Position numbers and translations under genes: made by a program
In this document: piece by piece, positions 26,086 to 37,806 of the stretch
Position numbering within the stretch: the stretch's first letter is position 1
How the letters are laid out: the number at the start of each line of letters is the position of its first letter
The notes under the pieces: model-generated
Seen by the model: only the letters and a program-made list of their open reading frames with translations
Told to the model about the DNA's origin: nothing
Databases searched by the model: none
Source: Trichoplax sp. H2
Taxonomy: Eukaryota; Placozoa; Uniplacotomia; Trichoplacea
Reading direction: 5' to 3'
Assembly: GCA_003344405.1 (NCBI GenBank)
Contig: NOWV01000023.1
Span: forward strand, 62,001-126,000
DNA: 64,000 nt

Positions 26086-29000
26086 TTATAGGCCACCCAT
26101 GCCAACGTCATTGAAATTAAAGAACGCATCAATATCTTGATTTCCTGCACTTGCACTATCCGATAAGTAATACAAGTTACCCATACAGCACCTTTCTAAT
26201 AATTGCCTACTCAATTCCAAAACGTTGTCTCCGTTGACCTCTACGCCGATAATATCCCCTACAGTGAAATGTCACAGAATTATGTTAAAGTTATCCATAT
26301 CTAGTGGTGGATAGAGAGATTAATTTGGAATAATGATCAATCGACGCAAAATGCATAAACTGTTGCCCGACCTTTTAAGACTTCATCATTATAACGTTCG
26401 GTATAAAAAACGCGCATAGAGTCTTCTGGTTTCATAGATAATTGCTTTGTTTGTACGACAGTACAGTTGGTCTAAGAAAGATACAAAAATCATTTATAAG
26501 TAGACAAATCAATATAGCAATCGGTTCAAAACATAACAGATATTAACCTCTTGCTGCAGTTGCTTTACATATTTCAAAGGAGCATCACTGGCAATAGCAT
26601 CGGCAAAGAATGCTACTAAACAAGACTAGAAGATCAAAAGATATTCAACATAATCATTATGTGTATCAATATAGTATTACCCAAATCACACTTTTTCATA
26701 AATATTTAGATGAAACAATTACGTTTGAAGATAACTTTCTTCTGCATCCCGTAGTAATTGGTACAACACTATCTTTAATTGTGGTCGAGATATCCATAGT
26801 CATAAATTTATCGGACGACGGACGTGGTAAATAATCATCTACAGCTGGGTTCTAAAATTGAATTTTTATCGGCAAAAATTCAATTATGCACCATGGCTTC
26901 CAATTTTACGTCTTCGTCTTACTTTAATAAAACGATCAATAAGTAATTATATCAATCTGTTATACCTCAGGTATTAACATCCAATTGTTTTCACCAGCAA
27001 CAGGGGTAAAATCGTGTATATTGCTCCAATTATTACTAAATACACTTAGCTTGGCAGCAGCAAACTGATCTAAATAATTGTAAAATATGTTTTAACATTA
27101 TAGACTCCAATCGACAAATATTGTTTTAATATCTTTATAAATTTAATCTACCTTTTAATTCTTTATAATAGTATTGAAAACAACCAAATCGAATTGCAGT
27201 TGTTGCTTCTATGATTGGCTGCGTAACACAGTGTAAGAAAATATCCAATTTCTTACAGTCTCGAGTCCTACAGGCAGCAGCACAAAACTTACATTTATCT
27301 GATATTATAAGGTTAAGTTTACTAACAAGGATAGCAAAGATCCAACTGTGACTGGACTGTAATCTAATCTATGCCTTAGATTGGAAAATAATAATTCTAC
27401 ATTTCTTACCTGAATTGCTGACATGCAAGGGCAATCTGGCAATCAGTGCAATCACGAATAAAGACGCTACAGTTATAAGGATCAGAAGATAAAAGTGATA
27501 AAATTTTATGTTACTAGAGTTGATCTGATTGATGGCTTTAATTTCGGTGTGCACCTCTATTAATTGAATAACTAACCTTCCTTGAATAGGTCCGAGAAAA
27601 ATACGACAATTAGTACAGTCGTCAACAGTAATAGTTGCTGAATGATCGAATATATAAATATTACAGTCCTGTTTTAAGTAAAAAGATTTAAAATCAAATG
27701 TAAAATTTTAAAAGTCATTCATGATATATAGCAGGTGGGTTCACATGTCAATGCAATAAACGACAATTGTGCACACAGTAGCTTAAGGTTTAAATTTAGA
27801 CTTGGAATTAAGATGATGCAACAACATATCTCTTCGGTGCTAATTAACTAGTTGATACCTATAGTATAATTTTACAGTAATACAGTATAAGAAACTGCGG
27901 CGAACAGTAACGAAAAATTATTTTAACACAGTTTGCATCCAACCCATACTATAGATTCTGCATTGTGTTACTTAAATCTTCATATACAGTTACAAAGCTT
28001 TACCTAGTATTAGCTCTTTTGACTCTATATCTAAACATCATAAGCAATAACTTGATAATTTACAATGATTGATATCGTATGTATTGCTATACGTAGTAAG
28101 AGCGCATTTTATTAACATATAATTTTCCATCACGAAATTATTAATTCAATAACTTGTTTAAATCCAATTCTTAGACAAGTTAGGTACGGTATTGACGGCA
28201 TGAAAATCTACGCGTGTAGGAGCCTAGAGCAATAGTCAAACTCATAAACATATTTAGATAGTGTATACAGCCATTTTATGTACAGCAATCACTCTTTAGG
28301 CTAGCTTTTAGCGGAGAGAGATTACTATACTCGTGCAGCAGCACTGATATGACTGGCATACAATATAAATCATGCCCACTAATTTATGAATTGATTTTAT
28401 ACTTTACTGTAATAGGTACGTGCTACATTGCGGCAACTAGGAGCAATAAGACTCCGTTTTGGTAGGTATTTTCAGTTTGATTATTATTATTATGATTTGT
28501 TATTATCTACTACAGTTTAGTGATCAGGTCTTACCTTGCAGTTATCAATGATAAACTGCTGCCCTTTTACTTCGCCTGGGAGTCGACCAACAGTTTCGCC
28601 CGATAGATTTTGCAAGGTATAATCTTTAGGGTCTACGCGTTCTCGTCGATCCCTAGTTTATTATGATTAAGATAGTAAATGGAACGGATCGATATTTATT
28701 TATTATTTTATTGACTGCAGTAAAATAAACTTATCAGTGCTTCGGCATGTTTATAAATCATTAGGTGCTTCATTATCTCTCTCGATACAATGTACAGTAC
28801 ATATCGTATATATACATATCTATTACTTAATTAATGCTCGTTCGTGTACTACTCAATTAAGAGGACTAATCCACTTACGGTTAAGATACCCGAAAGCGGT
28901 AATACAAGAATAAATGGCAGAAATTGGAACGCTGTACACTCAATCACAGTGATAGGAGTAATTCAAATTCTTACTCGTAAGTTGATCATAATGTGCCAAC

Positions 29001-29861
29001 TAATGTACGTATAATTTAATACCTTGTGGTATACGTATCGATCTGTTTATCATATCAACTAGGCTTATTAATTCATTGTAGCATAGTTCTTTTTACATTA
29101 TATAGATAGACTTAATTCTTGTTGTAGTCAAAGCAATATTCCATCAAAGTGTTCAATTAAAAGCTCATTTCAGTTCAATAATAAACTAGGTATGCTGTAA
29201 ACTTTCGAGTAAAGTCGACCTTACTACTGGTCAGTACATTGAACAATAGTGATAGGCGTGATAATCATTCGATGCAGCAAAATCGTGATTTGGAGGTCGA
29301 TTTCGTCCTATCGTATAAATTTGGCAGTTTGATCAACTGAAATGATCACTCATCTCCATAGATATATCTTGTAGATGGCATTACAATTGAATGATACTAA
29401 CACGATTTTAAAAACAAATGGAAGGTCTAGGTCTAGAACGTGAACAATGTCGCACGATTCATGAAGGTACGTGTCTGTATTGATCGATATACCAGCGTCC
29501 ACATTTACTGTCTATACTCCTATTTTTATTCTTCCATAATACCATCGCAATCGACAACAATAATTGGAATGAAAATCGATACGAGTATCACATCTTTTAG
29601 TGAATTATAATAAAATACAGCAAATTAAATTGAAGAGTTATTAATCCGAAACTCTTACTCTTCGTTTATTCAAATCCATTCTATTATATAATAATTGATT
29701 ATCATGCGCACAATCGAACGATCACATCGTCGGTCTAATTACTATCCGATTTTGAGTATACCATATGACAACGCTATTGCTGTGGCTTACCAACTGTACA
29801 CTTTGGGTTCTTCGTGTGCAAGAGCACGCTCATTTCCATATTTCGATCCAAAACAACCCAT
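26086..29861 (-). CDS. RP2: RP2 / XRP2, ARL3 GTPase-activating protein
   Basis: Homologue of human RP2, the GAP for ARL3 that releases lipidated cargo in cilia. Exons (minus): 29861-29791, 28652-28535, 27668-27577, 27466-27410, 27267-27152, 27069-26966, 26851-26723, 26625-26548, 26471-about 26350, about 26250-26086. The protein starts MGCFGSK, the Gly-Cys needed for myristoylation and palmitoylation. It continues [41 protein letters not shown] and the TBCC beta-helix [13 protein letters not shown], which keeps the Arg equivalent to human Arg118, then THE QPIIE Glu-containing turn. [13 protein letters not shown] precedes the NDK-like C-terminal domain, ending DVGMGGL and TAA. Junctions match in phase except exon 9 to 10, where only a poor donor (gtcgat) is visible near 26345. 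Confidence 0.94.
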
Positions 29862-31093
29862 GATAAAGTAATGAGAATTGTCTTCAATTGCCGTCCAAAT
29901 TGGAAGATCAACTCCAACTAGATATTCAATTTAATCTAACGCTAGGCTTTGTTACCGTACTGTACGTCAACCGTCTTGATGATGGCTTCATTAATGATGG
30001 ATGGGCAGGTCTGAAAGCTTTGTTGATATTACTATGGTTGATCCGCACGCCGTGCGCAACTCTATAGCAGTATTCTGGTAGAAGTTGATTGCGCAGTAGC
30101 TTCATGTCATTACGTCATCTACCCATTGTCTGTACACTTGTACACTGTACAGACATGCTCTCGTATACAGTCCACACCAATGCAGCAAGAATAATACGGA
30201 CTCCTATCCTTTTTGTGGCCATACGAAACGCTACTCTAGCGCTGAAATGATCAAGCGAAGTTGAAATGACCTGCTTCCCATGTTGAGTAATGTATATATA
30301 TATATACAGAACGACCTCTTCCTATTTCGTAGTCCCTGTAATCTATGGCTATAACTGAGCTGCAGTGCTAGCCAAGATCCATATTTAAAATGTTGTCTGA
30401 CAGTTCTACAGTACGACAAATGGTAATACTATCTGTTAAATGAGCACATTATCGTAAACCGTCAGCAAAGCGACGGGAGTTTGCACTAGTTTTATACGAA
30501 AAGCTTGCTTGCTTGCCTAGGGACTGTACACTGTGCAGTATACATGTCATATACACGATGAACAGTACAGTAAAAAGTGGCTCGGATCGGACCGCTTGGA
30601 TAAAGCACTGAAGGTTACTATAGTAACTCTACAGTATCTAGCCATACTGATTCAGCTACACGGTACTGTATAATAAAATTGTTAGTACTGTACTACAGTA
30701 TATTGCTTACTACCAGACTGCTGCTGCTATCAAGGCTGAAAGTAAAAAATTCAACGTTGAAAATTTCTGTTCCTAGCCAAAGTTCTCTACTCACTTTTGG
30801 TATGCATTATATACAGTATAATAGATAGATAGATAGATACATGCTTGTTAAACATGAAACTACGGGTATATACGAAATTTTTGTCATATTGCTCCTAGCT
30901 GCTACGATCATAATAGAATAATAGATAGATACCCGTACAGTAATACAAACTGTATATTTTGGGCAGATGATTACGTAATCCATCGTTCGTTCTGGTGTAA
31001 GCTAATAATCCACTTGTATCTTCTTTTTTTTGGATAGCTATACGAATAATTTATAATTTCTGCACGTACTGTGGCATTGACCAACTGATTTTG
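29862..31093. promoter_or_regulatory. Divergent 5' region between RP2 and amine oxidase 1, with GTAC words
   Basis: 1.2 kb between two divergently oriented start codons. GTAC palindromes occur near 29955 (GTACTGTACGTC), 30135 (TGTACACTTGTACACTGTAC), 30525, 30565 and 30665-30700. A GATA microsatellite lies at about 30820-30840 and a TA run at about 30295. It probably contains both promoters; no TATA box was assigned with confidence. Confidence 0.55.
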
Positions 31094-32653
31094 ATGCCAT
31101 TATCAAGCATGAATCAACTGCAAAAGACATTTCGAAATAAATTGCGTAAATCGCAATCGTCTAAAAGTGATGCAGATAAAGCTAGCCACCAAACTGATTC
31201 ATCAACTCCTTCCATCGATGTTGTCATTATCGGCGCTGGTATCGCCGGTTTAGCTGCAGCTGAACTTCTTTGTGCTGACGGACATTTCAAAGTTACCATA
31301 CTTGAAGGTAGTAATAGAATCGGTGGTAGAATTTACACTACGGACCTGGACGATAAATCCAAACTGGAAATAGGTGCACAATTTATCCATGGACATAAAA
31401 AGAATCCAATTTATAAATTGGCAAAAAAATACGGCATTAAAGTTTATAATGAAGCAGACTGCTATAACGAGAAGAGTCTTCACTTAACCGAAAGGGGCGA
31501 CGTTGTGCGAACTTCTAAAGCGATAAAGGCTATGGATTTTTATGAGGATATCCTTAATCAGAGCACCAATCGACAATACTTAAATGAATTACCCAGTAAC
31601 AGCAATAATGTTGGTAGTTATATTAAGTGGAAATTAAAGGAAAAGTTATCCACTATCCCCAACAAGGATGAGCAATCATTACTTGCCAGCATATATTCAT
31701 GCCGCGAAGCAATTGAATGTGTTATATCAGCATGTGATTCTCTGCAGGACCTACATCTCCAGGATTTTGGAGACTACATTGAGCTAACTGGTGAGGATAA
31801 AGAATTTAAGAATGGATTTAGTGAAATTCCACACAAGATAGCTCAAAATATTCCAACAGACGTCTTGCATTTAAATAATCGGGTTCAGAAAATTAGGCGC
31901 AACAGCACTGATACTGGTCAAGATAATAAGAATGGTAGAGTAACAATTGAGTGTACTAATGCTAAGACTTACAAAGCTGATTTTGTCATATGCACTGTCT
32001 CGCTTGGCGTTTTAAAAAAAGAAGCTGCTGATTTATTCGACTCTAGCTTAAGCGAGAAGAAATTGAAAGTAATTGATCGCATGGGCTTTGGATTAACTGA
32101 TAAACTATATCTACGTTACTCTAAACCGTTTTGGAAACATAGAGATTTTTCGTACTTCTTTTATTGGGACGACGAGGATTACAAAAATAGTCGAGGCAAA
32201 GGCATCCAATTAGCAGAAGGCGAAGAGTGGTTACGAAGTATTGTCAATATAGAAACAGTTAGGCTTAATTCTGATACTTTAGTAATTTGGATAAGCGGAG
32301 AATGTGCTAGAGTCATGGAGAAACTTTCGAAAAAGGATATATCCAATTCCATTACTCGTGTTTTACAAAAATTTACTGGAATATCCAACCTGCCAGAACC
32401 GTACGATGTCATCCAAACGAAATGGTTTAGTGACCCCTTATTTTGTGGTTCTTACTCTTATATTAGCACTAGCTCTTGTAGCGATGATGTGGATACTTTA
32501 GCTGAACCAGAAGTGGACGAAGATGGTTGCCCGTTGATTCTTTTTGCAGGTGAAGCTACGCATCGAAACTTTTATTCCACAACCCATGGTGCTTACCTGA
32601 CAGGTCAAAGGGAAGCTACGAGAATTATCAATCTAATCAATTCGAATGCTTAA
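31094..32653 (+). CDS. Intronless flavin amine oxidase 1 (polyamine oxidase-like)
   Basis: 519-aa FAD-dependent amine oxidase of the polyamine/spermine oxidase group, which oxidises polyamines to aldehyde, amine and H2O2. The N-terminal dinucleotide-binding fold is [17 protein letters not shown], with the acidic residue at [11 protein letters not shown]. The substrate region has EIGAQFIHG. The C-terminal FAD motif is [26 protein letters not shown]. There is no signal peptide; about 45 polar residues precede the fold. The first in-frame ATG (31094) is used, with a second at 31109. It has no intron, unlike almost every other gene here. Assignment to a specific polyamine substrate is not possible from sequence alone. 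Confidence 0.92.
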   Translation: MPLSSMNQLQKTFRNKLRKSQSSKSDADKASHQTDSSTPSIDVVIIGAGIAGLAAAELLCADGHFKVTILEGSNRIGGRIYTTDLDDKSKLEIGAQFIHGHKKNPIYKLAKKYGIKVYNEADCYNEKSLHLTERGDVVRTSKAIKAMDFYEDILNQSTNRQYLNELPSNSNNVGSYIKWKLKEKLSTIPNKDEQSLLASIYSCREAIECVISACDSLQDLHLQDFGDYIELTGEDKEFKNGFSEIPHKIAQNIPTDVLHLNNRVQKIRRNSTDTGQDNKNGRVTIECTNAKTYKADFVICTVSLGVLKKEAADLFDSSLSEKKLKVIDRMGFGLTDKLYLRYSKPFWKHRDFSYFFYWDDEDYKNSRGKGIQLAEGEEWLRSIVNIETVRLNSDTLVIWISGECARVMEKLSKKDISNSITRVLQKFTGISNLPEPYDVIQTKWFSDPLFCGSYSYISTSSCSDDVDTLAEPEVDEDGCPLILFAGEATHRNFYSTTHGAYLTGQREATRIINLINSNA

Positions 32654-34266
32654 TCTCATTATACGTTCTCTGTTACCTCATAAATCTAAGGGAATGGTGA
32701 AAATTGATTATTTATCGATATATTTTTATTTTTGAACCATGTGACTATCGAATAGAGAGAAATTAATGCGCGTATAGTTATTATAGTTATCTTCAAATCA
32801 AATTGATCCTAATTATTACCTATTGTAGTTAAGCCTAAAATCCAATAGCCAAAAATTTACTTATCGTTTTTATAGTTTTCAAGAGGACACAAAGTTTATT
32901 ACTTCTTGTAGATACATTTCAATACTGGTTTTCTGATACTTGAGTAAATACAATTTCAGCACGACACTAACTAAATTAACAATGCGCAGCAAATGACAAT
33001 TTTATTTTTTGACAAGCTGTAATAAAAGAGTCTGTAGATGTTGTCTGTGTTATCAGGTCGCGTTGCAAAGATGGTTATAAATAAAGTATAATATTGGTAC
33101 TACTAACATTTTTAGCAAATGTTTGCAGTTTTTCAGTTTAGTTATGGCATATAAGCATATCGATGTTGTACACTAGAGACCCTCTATTGTACACGTATCG
33201 TATTGGTTGTATCAGTCTAAGGATTCATATTTTAGGATAGATTTGTAACCTGAATACTGTAATAATATTAAAGGAATGAAGAATCGTACTTCTTTTGCAT
33301 ATCTTTTAAGAATTACAACTTTCGATTTAGTATTGCTATGCAGTACAATGGATTATGGTAGAAGTTTTAAATGATCAACGTTAGGTATATTTGCAGCAGT
33401 AGAATCTGTTATTTTTTCGTATAAGTTATTCGTAAGAACTTATTTGCTAATCAAGTCAAGTTCTATAAAATTTATATTTACTTGTGCGGTGTGTGCAGTA
33501 TACAGTGTATACGTAGGTACAATCTATCTATATATAAGTATATACGTAGGTACAATCTAAATTATCCGCGTCATTCGTGACAGTAGGGTTTATTATTTTT
33601 GCAACAGTTATTCGTAAGATATCATTTACTACTATAGTCAAGTCCTATTAAGTTTACGTATCTATACTATACGTTTATATGAGTGTTGTGACATACTCGT
33701 AGGTAGTATATTAGTCATTCGGATGTAGTCAATCGCAATCACAAGAAATTTTATAAGAGAGTCGATTAATTGAATCGTTGCAATTCAATAATCAGGAACA
33801 AGATTAGCTCTTTGTGACGAAAGTATAAAATATTAACATTACTTACGGCTATAATAAGAAAACTAACAATGATCATTTAGATCTCTTCCGATATTTTTTG
33901 GTCGAGAATACTGTCATTGATCAATAAGCCATTTCAGTTATCAGTATTCACAAACTGTTGCCTACAGTTTAGTGCTACATAATATGGCGTACAATAAAAC
34001 GGTTTTGATTTAGCTATTCTCGCGTTTATTTACAGTTAATATGCTATAAATTGCATTCCAACCAATTTATCCTAAATACTTTGAAAGCTTGCCAAAAATA
34101 TTGCATAGTACACCATCAATGCTAATGTCTTGTTGTATGTGCACGACTGGATGTGCTTCCATTTGTAATTTAGATTCACTACGTGCGCAAATATGACTCG
34201 ATTATACAGTACTATAAACAGCATGAATTAATGATAACAAGCAATTTTAGGAAAGAAAATAATCTT
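32654..34266. other. Convergent spacer between the two amine oxidases, with diverged direct repeats
   Basis: 1.6 kb holding both 3' flanks. A diverged duplication of about 85 bp (near 33400-33485 and 33580-33660) shares TTATTCGTAAGA and TCAAGT. TATACGTAGGTACAATCTA occurs twice (near 33510 and 33540). No exon was seen. Confidence 0.55.
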
Positions 34267-35769
34267 TCAAGTTAATCCGTACACCCCCAACAACCTCATT
34301 GCTTCCCGTCTTCCACTAAGATATGCTCCATGCACAGTAGAATAATGTTGTCTATGAGTGGCTTCTCCCGCAAACATAATTAGTGGAGATTTATTCTCTT
34401 TGTCCAAAATTGGATCTTCAATGATCTTAAAATCTTCCCCACTCGCTGCTGTACTAACGTAACTATAAGAGCCACGGGTATGGGGATTGCTATGCCAGCA
34501 GGATTTGATGATGTTGTAAGGTGGTTGGATAAGAGGGTTATCCATGTACATTTTGAGCAGTTTCGTTAATGAGAGTGAAATTTGTTCATTTGAAAATTTT
34601 TCAATTTCTATAGCTGGGGAACCGGCTATCCAGAAAACCAGAGCATTCTTACAAGATTGACATGTTGAAACCGCAGATACGTTCCTTAGCCAAGCATCAT
34701 CATTGGATAGAAGGCATCTGTCGCTGGGACTTTTGTACTCTTGATCATTCCAGACGAATACTAACCGAAATTGATGACCACTCCAGAATGGCTCTCTATA
34801 AAATAGAAATACTTTATTAACTGTACCAAATCCAAGGCGGTTAATTGCCTGTAATTTTGGTTGAGGTAAGGTAGGATTAAAAAGAGTTTCAGCCATCTCT
34901 TTAAGAACACCAAGTGATACGGTACAAACGACATGATCAGCTGTATAACTTTTACCATCCTTGCATATTACATTTATTGGATATACATGATTAGTTTGAG
35001 ATTTGGAGTCATTGGGATCGTTTCGATTGTAAGAAGATGAATCGTTATAATCTACCAGCTCAACTATAGTATTTGTTTGTACAGTCACATTTGTTTTCTT
35101 CAAATTATTGATTAAATGTTGTATTACATTGTCGTAACCACTAGTAAATTCCCAATTGTGACCGTCTAACTCATGATATTCTCCAAAATCTTTCAAATGT
35201 AAGTCATGTAAAGAGTTACACCCAGAAATAGCGCACTCTATTAATTCAAAGCAGTGAAATATGCTTGCAAACGCAGATCTATCCTTTGCATGGACATCGA
35301 GGATTCTTCGGCGTAGGCTATTTCTGAGGAAAGTTCCAACGCTGTTGATACCTTCAGGTAACTGTGCTGCAGGTGCTGTAGCAAAACTTTTGCACATCTC
35401 GATGGTACTATAATAAGAGTGGCTAGCATTATTTCGTATCGTTTCATCGATATTTTGATTGGATTCGATACCATAACGCAATGCGCTGAAGTCTAGAATC
35501 GATCTAGTGATTGGTATTTTATTTGCATGGGCAATTTCATAGATTGGATTCTCCGGGGAACCATGGATATAACTGGCTCCAAGTTCGAGGAAAGTAGAAT
35601 CTTTGTCAATGTGTTTTGTATTGACACGACCTCCTATTCTCTGACTTGCCTCTAATAGTAGGACTTTAAAGCATGGATATTGACTTAATAGTTCAGCAAT
35701 CGCTAAGCCAGATACTCCAGCCCCAATGATGACTACCTTTAGAGGGCGATTCCAGGAAGTAGTGGCCAT
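34267..35769 (-). CDS. Intronless flavin amine oxidase 2 (polyamine oxidase-like)
   Basis: 500-aa paralogue of the oxidase at 31094, in the opposite orientation with 3' ends facing. It starts MATTSWNRPLKVVIIGAGVSG, giving a shorter N-terminus. It carries [42 protein letters not shown] and the closing motif [20 protein letters not shown]. Both copies share distinctive blocks such as a Cys-x(n)-SLHDLHLKDFGEYHEL-like segment and NRLGFG/DRMGFG, so they descend from a duplication well after the family arose. The sequence divergence shows it is not recent. No introns. Confidence 0.92.
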   Translation of the reverse strand: MATTSWNRPLKVVIIGAGVSGLAIAELLSQYPCFKVLLLEASQRIGGRVNTKHIDKDSTFLELGASYIHGSPENPIYEIAHANKIPITRSILDFSALRYGIESNQNIDETIRNNASHSYYSTIEMCKSFATAPAAQLPEGINSVGTFLRNSLRRRILDVHAKDRSAFASIFHCFELIECAISGCNSLHDLHLKDFGEYHELDGHNWEFTSGYDNVIQHLINNLKKTNVTVQTNTIVELVDYNDSSSYNRNDPNDSKSQTNHVYPINVICKDGKSYTADHVVCTVSLGVLKEMAETLFNPTLPQPKLQAINRLGFGTVNKVFLFYREPFWSGHQFRLVFVWNDQEYKSPSDRCLLSNDDAWLRNVSAVSTCQSCKNALVFWIAGSPAIEIEKFSNEQISLSLTKLLKMYMDNPLIQPPYNIIKSCWHSNPHTRGSYSYVSTAASGEDFKIIEDPILDKENKSPLIMFAGEATHRQHYSTVHGAYLSGRREAMRLLGVYGLT

Positions 35770-36380
35770 TATTATGGGGTAAGCTGTAGGAGTAGCGTCC
35801 GGTAAGTTTTCTATCGTTCAATTCTCAGTTTCTCCCTTTCAGATTTACGTCTTAGCCTAAAGACAGCAGTATCCTGCATTTTGTTACTCTACTTTACTGT
35901 AGTATTATTATTCTTATAGATACATAGACACTATGATAGGAAAATCTTCAAATTGACTGAGAATTGACAGTACTCTATCTGTTAACTCAAGACTACAAGA
36001 AAACAGGATTGAATTTTGAATTGATTTATGAGGTTAATTATAAAGTTTATACTGATCAGAATGCTCTATTAACTAGCTTCAATCAAATCAATAATACAGT
36101 ATGCGTCCATGCAGAATAATCAATGGATGTGCATCTATAATATGATCCAGTAAGGAGGGATGTACAGCACTATATCATTTCTACAGTAGTACGAGCGAAC
36201 AAACAGGTGGCAGACTGCCCACTGCTCCCTGACAAAATCCATCTTACAGCAGAGTCCAGCACAGTACTGTACTGACTATGATTCATTTCGGTGGAGATAA
36301 ATCGGTGCATAATTAAGTGGGTAATTTGCATAATAAAATTGATCAAATTTGATATGATCCACTATCTATTGATATTTAAT
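35770..36380. promoter_or_regulatory. 5' flank of amine oxidase 2, with GTAC words
   Basis: Shared divergent interval with AASS. GCACAGTACTGTACTGAC lies near 36260. No start-proximal TATA box was assigned. Confidence 0.4.
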
Positions 36381-37380
36381 TTGACTTCAAAATTGACTCC
36401 TGTTGAATTATTTTATTCCTTTTTCCATTCCATTAGTGGATTAGTACTATTACTACTATACGATATATATGTCATATACATACTGACATGGTGTACACCA
36501 CTGTACAAATTTGATATGATCCACTATCTATTGATATCAATTTGACTTCAAATTGACTTCTGTTGAATTATTTGATTCCTTTTTTCCATTCCATTAGTCG
36601 ATTCGTACTATTACTACTATACGATATATATGTCATATACTGTACATACTATGATCACTATCTATGGATATCAAGTTGACTTCAAATTGACTCCTGTTGA
36701 ATTATTTGATTCCTTTTTTCCATTCCATTAGTCGATTAGTACTATTAGTACTATACGATATATATGTCATATACATACTATGATCACTATCTATGGATAT
36801 CAAGTTGACTTCAAATTGACTCCTGTTGAATTATTTGATTCCTTTTTTCCATTCCATTAGTCGATTTGTACTATTACTACTATACGATATATATATCATA
36901 TACTGTACATACTATGATCACTATCTATGGATATCAAGTTGACTTCAAATTGACTCCTGTTGAATTATTTGATTCCTTTTTTCCATTCCATTAGTCGATT
37001 AGTACTATTAATACTATACGATATGTATGTCATATACATACTATGATCACTATCTATGGATATCAATTTGACTTCAAATTGACTCCTGTTGAATTATTTG
37101 ATTCCTTTTTTCCATTCCATTAGTCGATTTGTACTATTAGTACTATACGATATATATGTCATATACATACTATGATCACTATCTATGGATATCAATTTGA
37201 CTTCAAATTGACTCCTGTTGAATTATTTGATTCCTTTTTTTTGATTCCATTTTTCCATTCCATTAGTGGATTAGTACTATTATACGATATATATGTCATA
37301 TACATACTATGATCACTATCTATGGATATCAATTTGACTTCAAATTGACTCTTGTTGAATTATTTGATTCCATTTTGAAA
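36381..37380. repeat. Minisatellite, about 8 units of 128-136 bp
   Basis: Unit landmark TTGACTTCAAATTGACTCCT starts near 36381, 36542, 36676, 36804, 36939, 37068, 37197 and 37333. Spacing is 161, then 134, 128, 135, 129, 129 and 136 bp. Each unit contains TTTCCATTCCATTAGTCGAT and ACGATATATATGTCATATAC. Some units read CATATACTGTACATACT where others read CATATACATACT, so a GTAC word is present or absent between units. The array lies about 430 bp upstream of the AASS start codon. Confidence 0.92.
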
Positions 37381-37806
37381 TAGTCTGATGAATCACGCCA
37401 TACGGTACAGTACATAGTGTACAGTGTATAGCACAGTATACTGTACACTGTACAGTCCTACTGTACTGTACAGTATAGTAGTGGGCATCATTTTGGTACA
37501 GGGTTACAATACGGTACAGTACAATGCACAGGAACGGCAGTTTACCCTTGGAAAGACAGGCTATATCGACGTTAACGCTCAGTTAATGTGCTTGCAGTAG
37601 GATAATCCTCCTTGGTCAATCAATCTACGAGTAGTATTCAATATATTGGAGCTGATCGCGTTGGATTGTCAATTTTATTCTACAACTCTTTGAAGCATCT
37701 GTAGTCTAAAAAGCATCAAGAGAAATCACCAACCATTCATTTTGCCTAGAGTATTGCAATAGTCGTTGAAAGAGTTCTATTGTAGTGTGTAGTTAAGGAG
37801 AGAAAT
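37381..37806. promoter_or_regulatory. GTAC-palindrome cluster and AASS 5' flank
   Basis: Between 37400 and 37520 there are dense GTACAGTGTA / TACTGTACACTGTACAG / CTGTACTGTACAG words, then about 285 bp to the AASS start codon. A promoter role is inferred from position alone. Confidence 0.45.

Noticed and set aside
26610-26834. Plus-strand frame of 74 codons
   Set aside because: It is the antisense shadow of RP2 exons 7 and 8.
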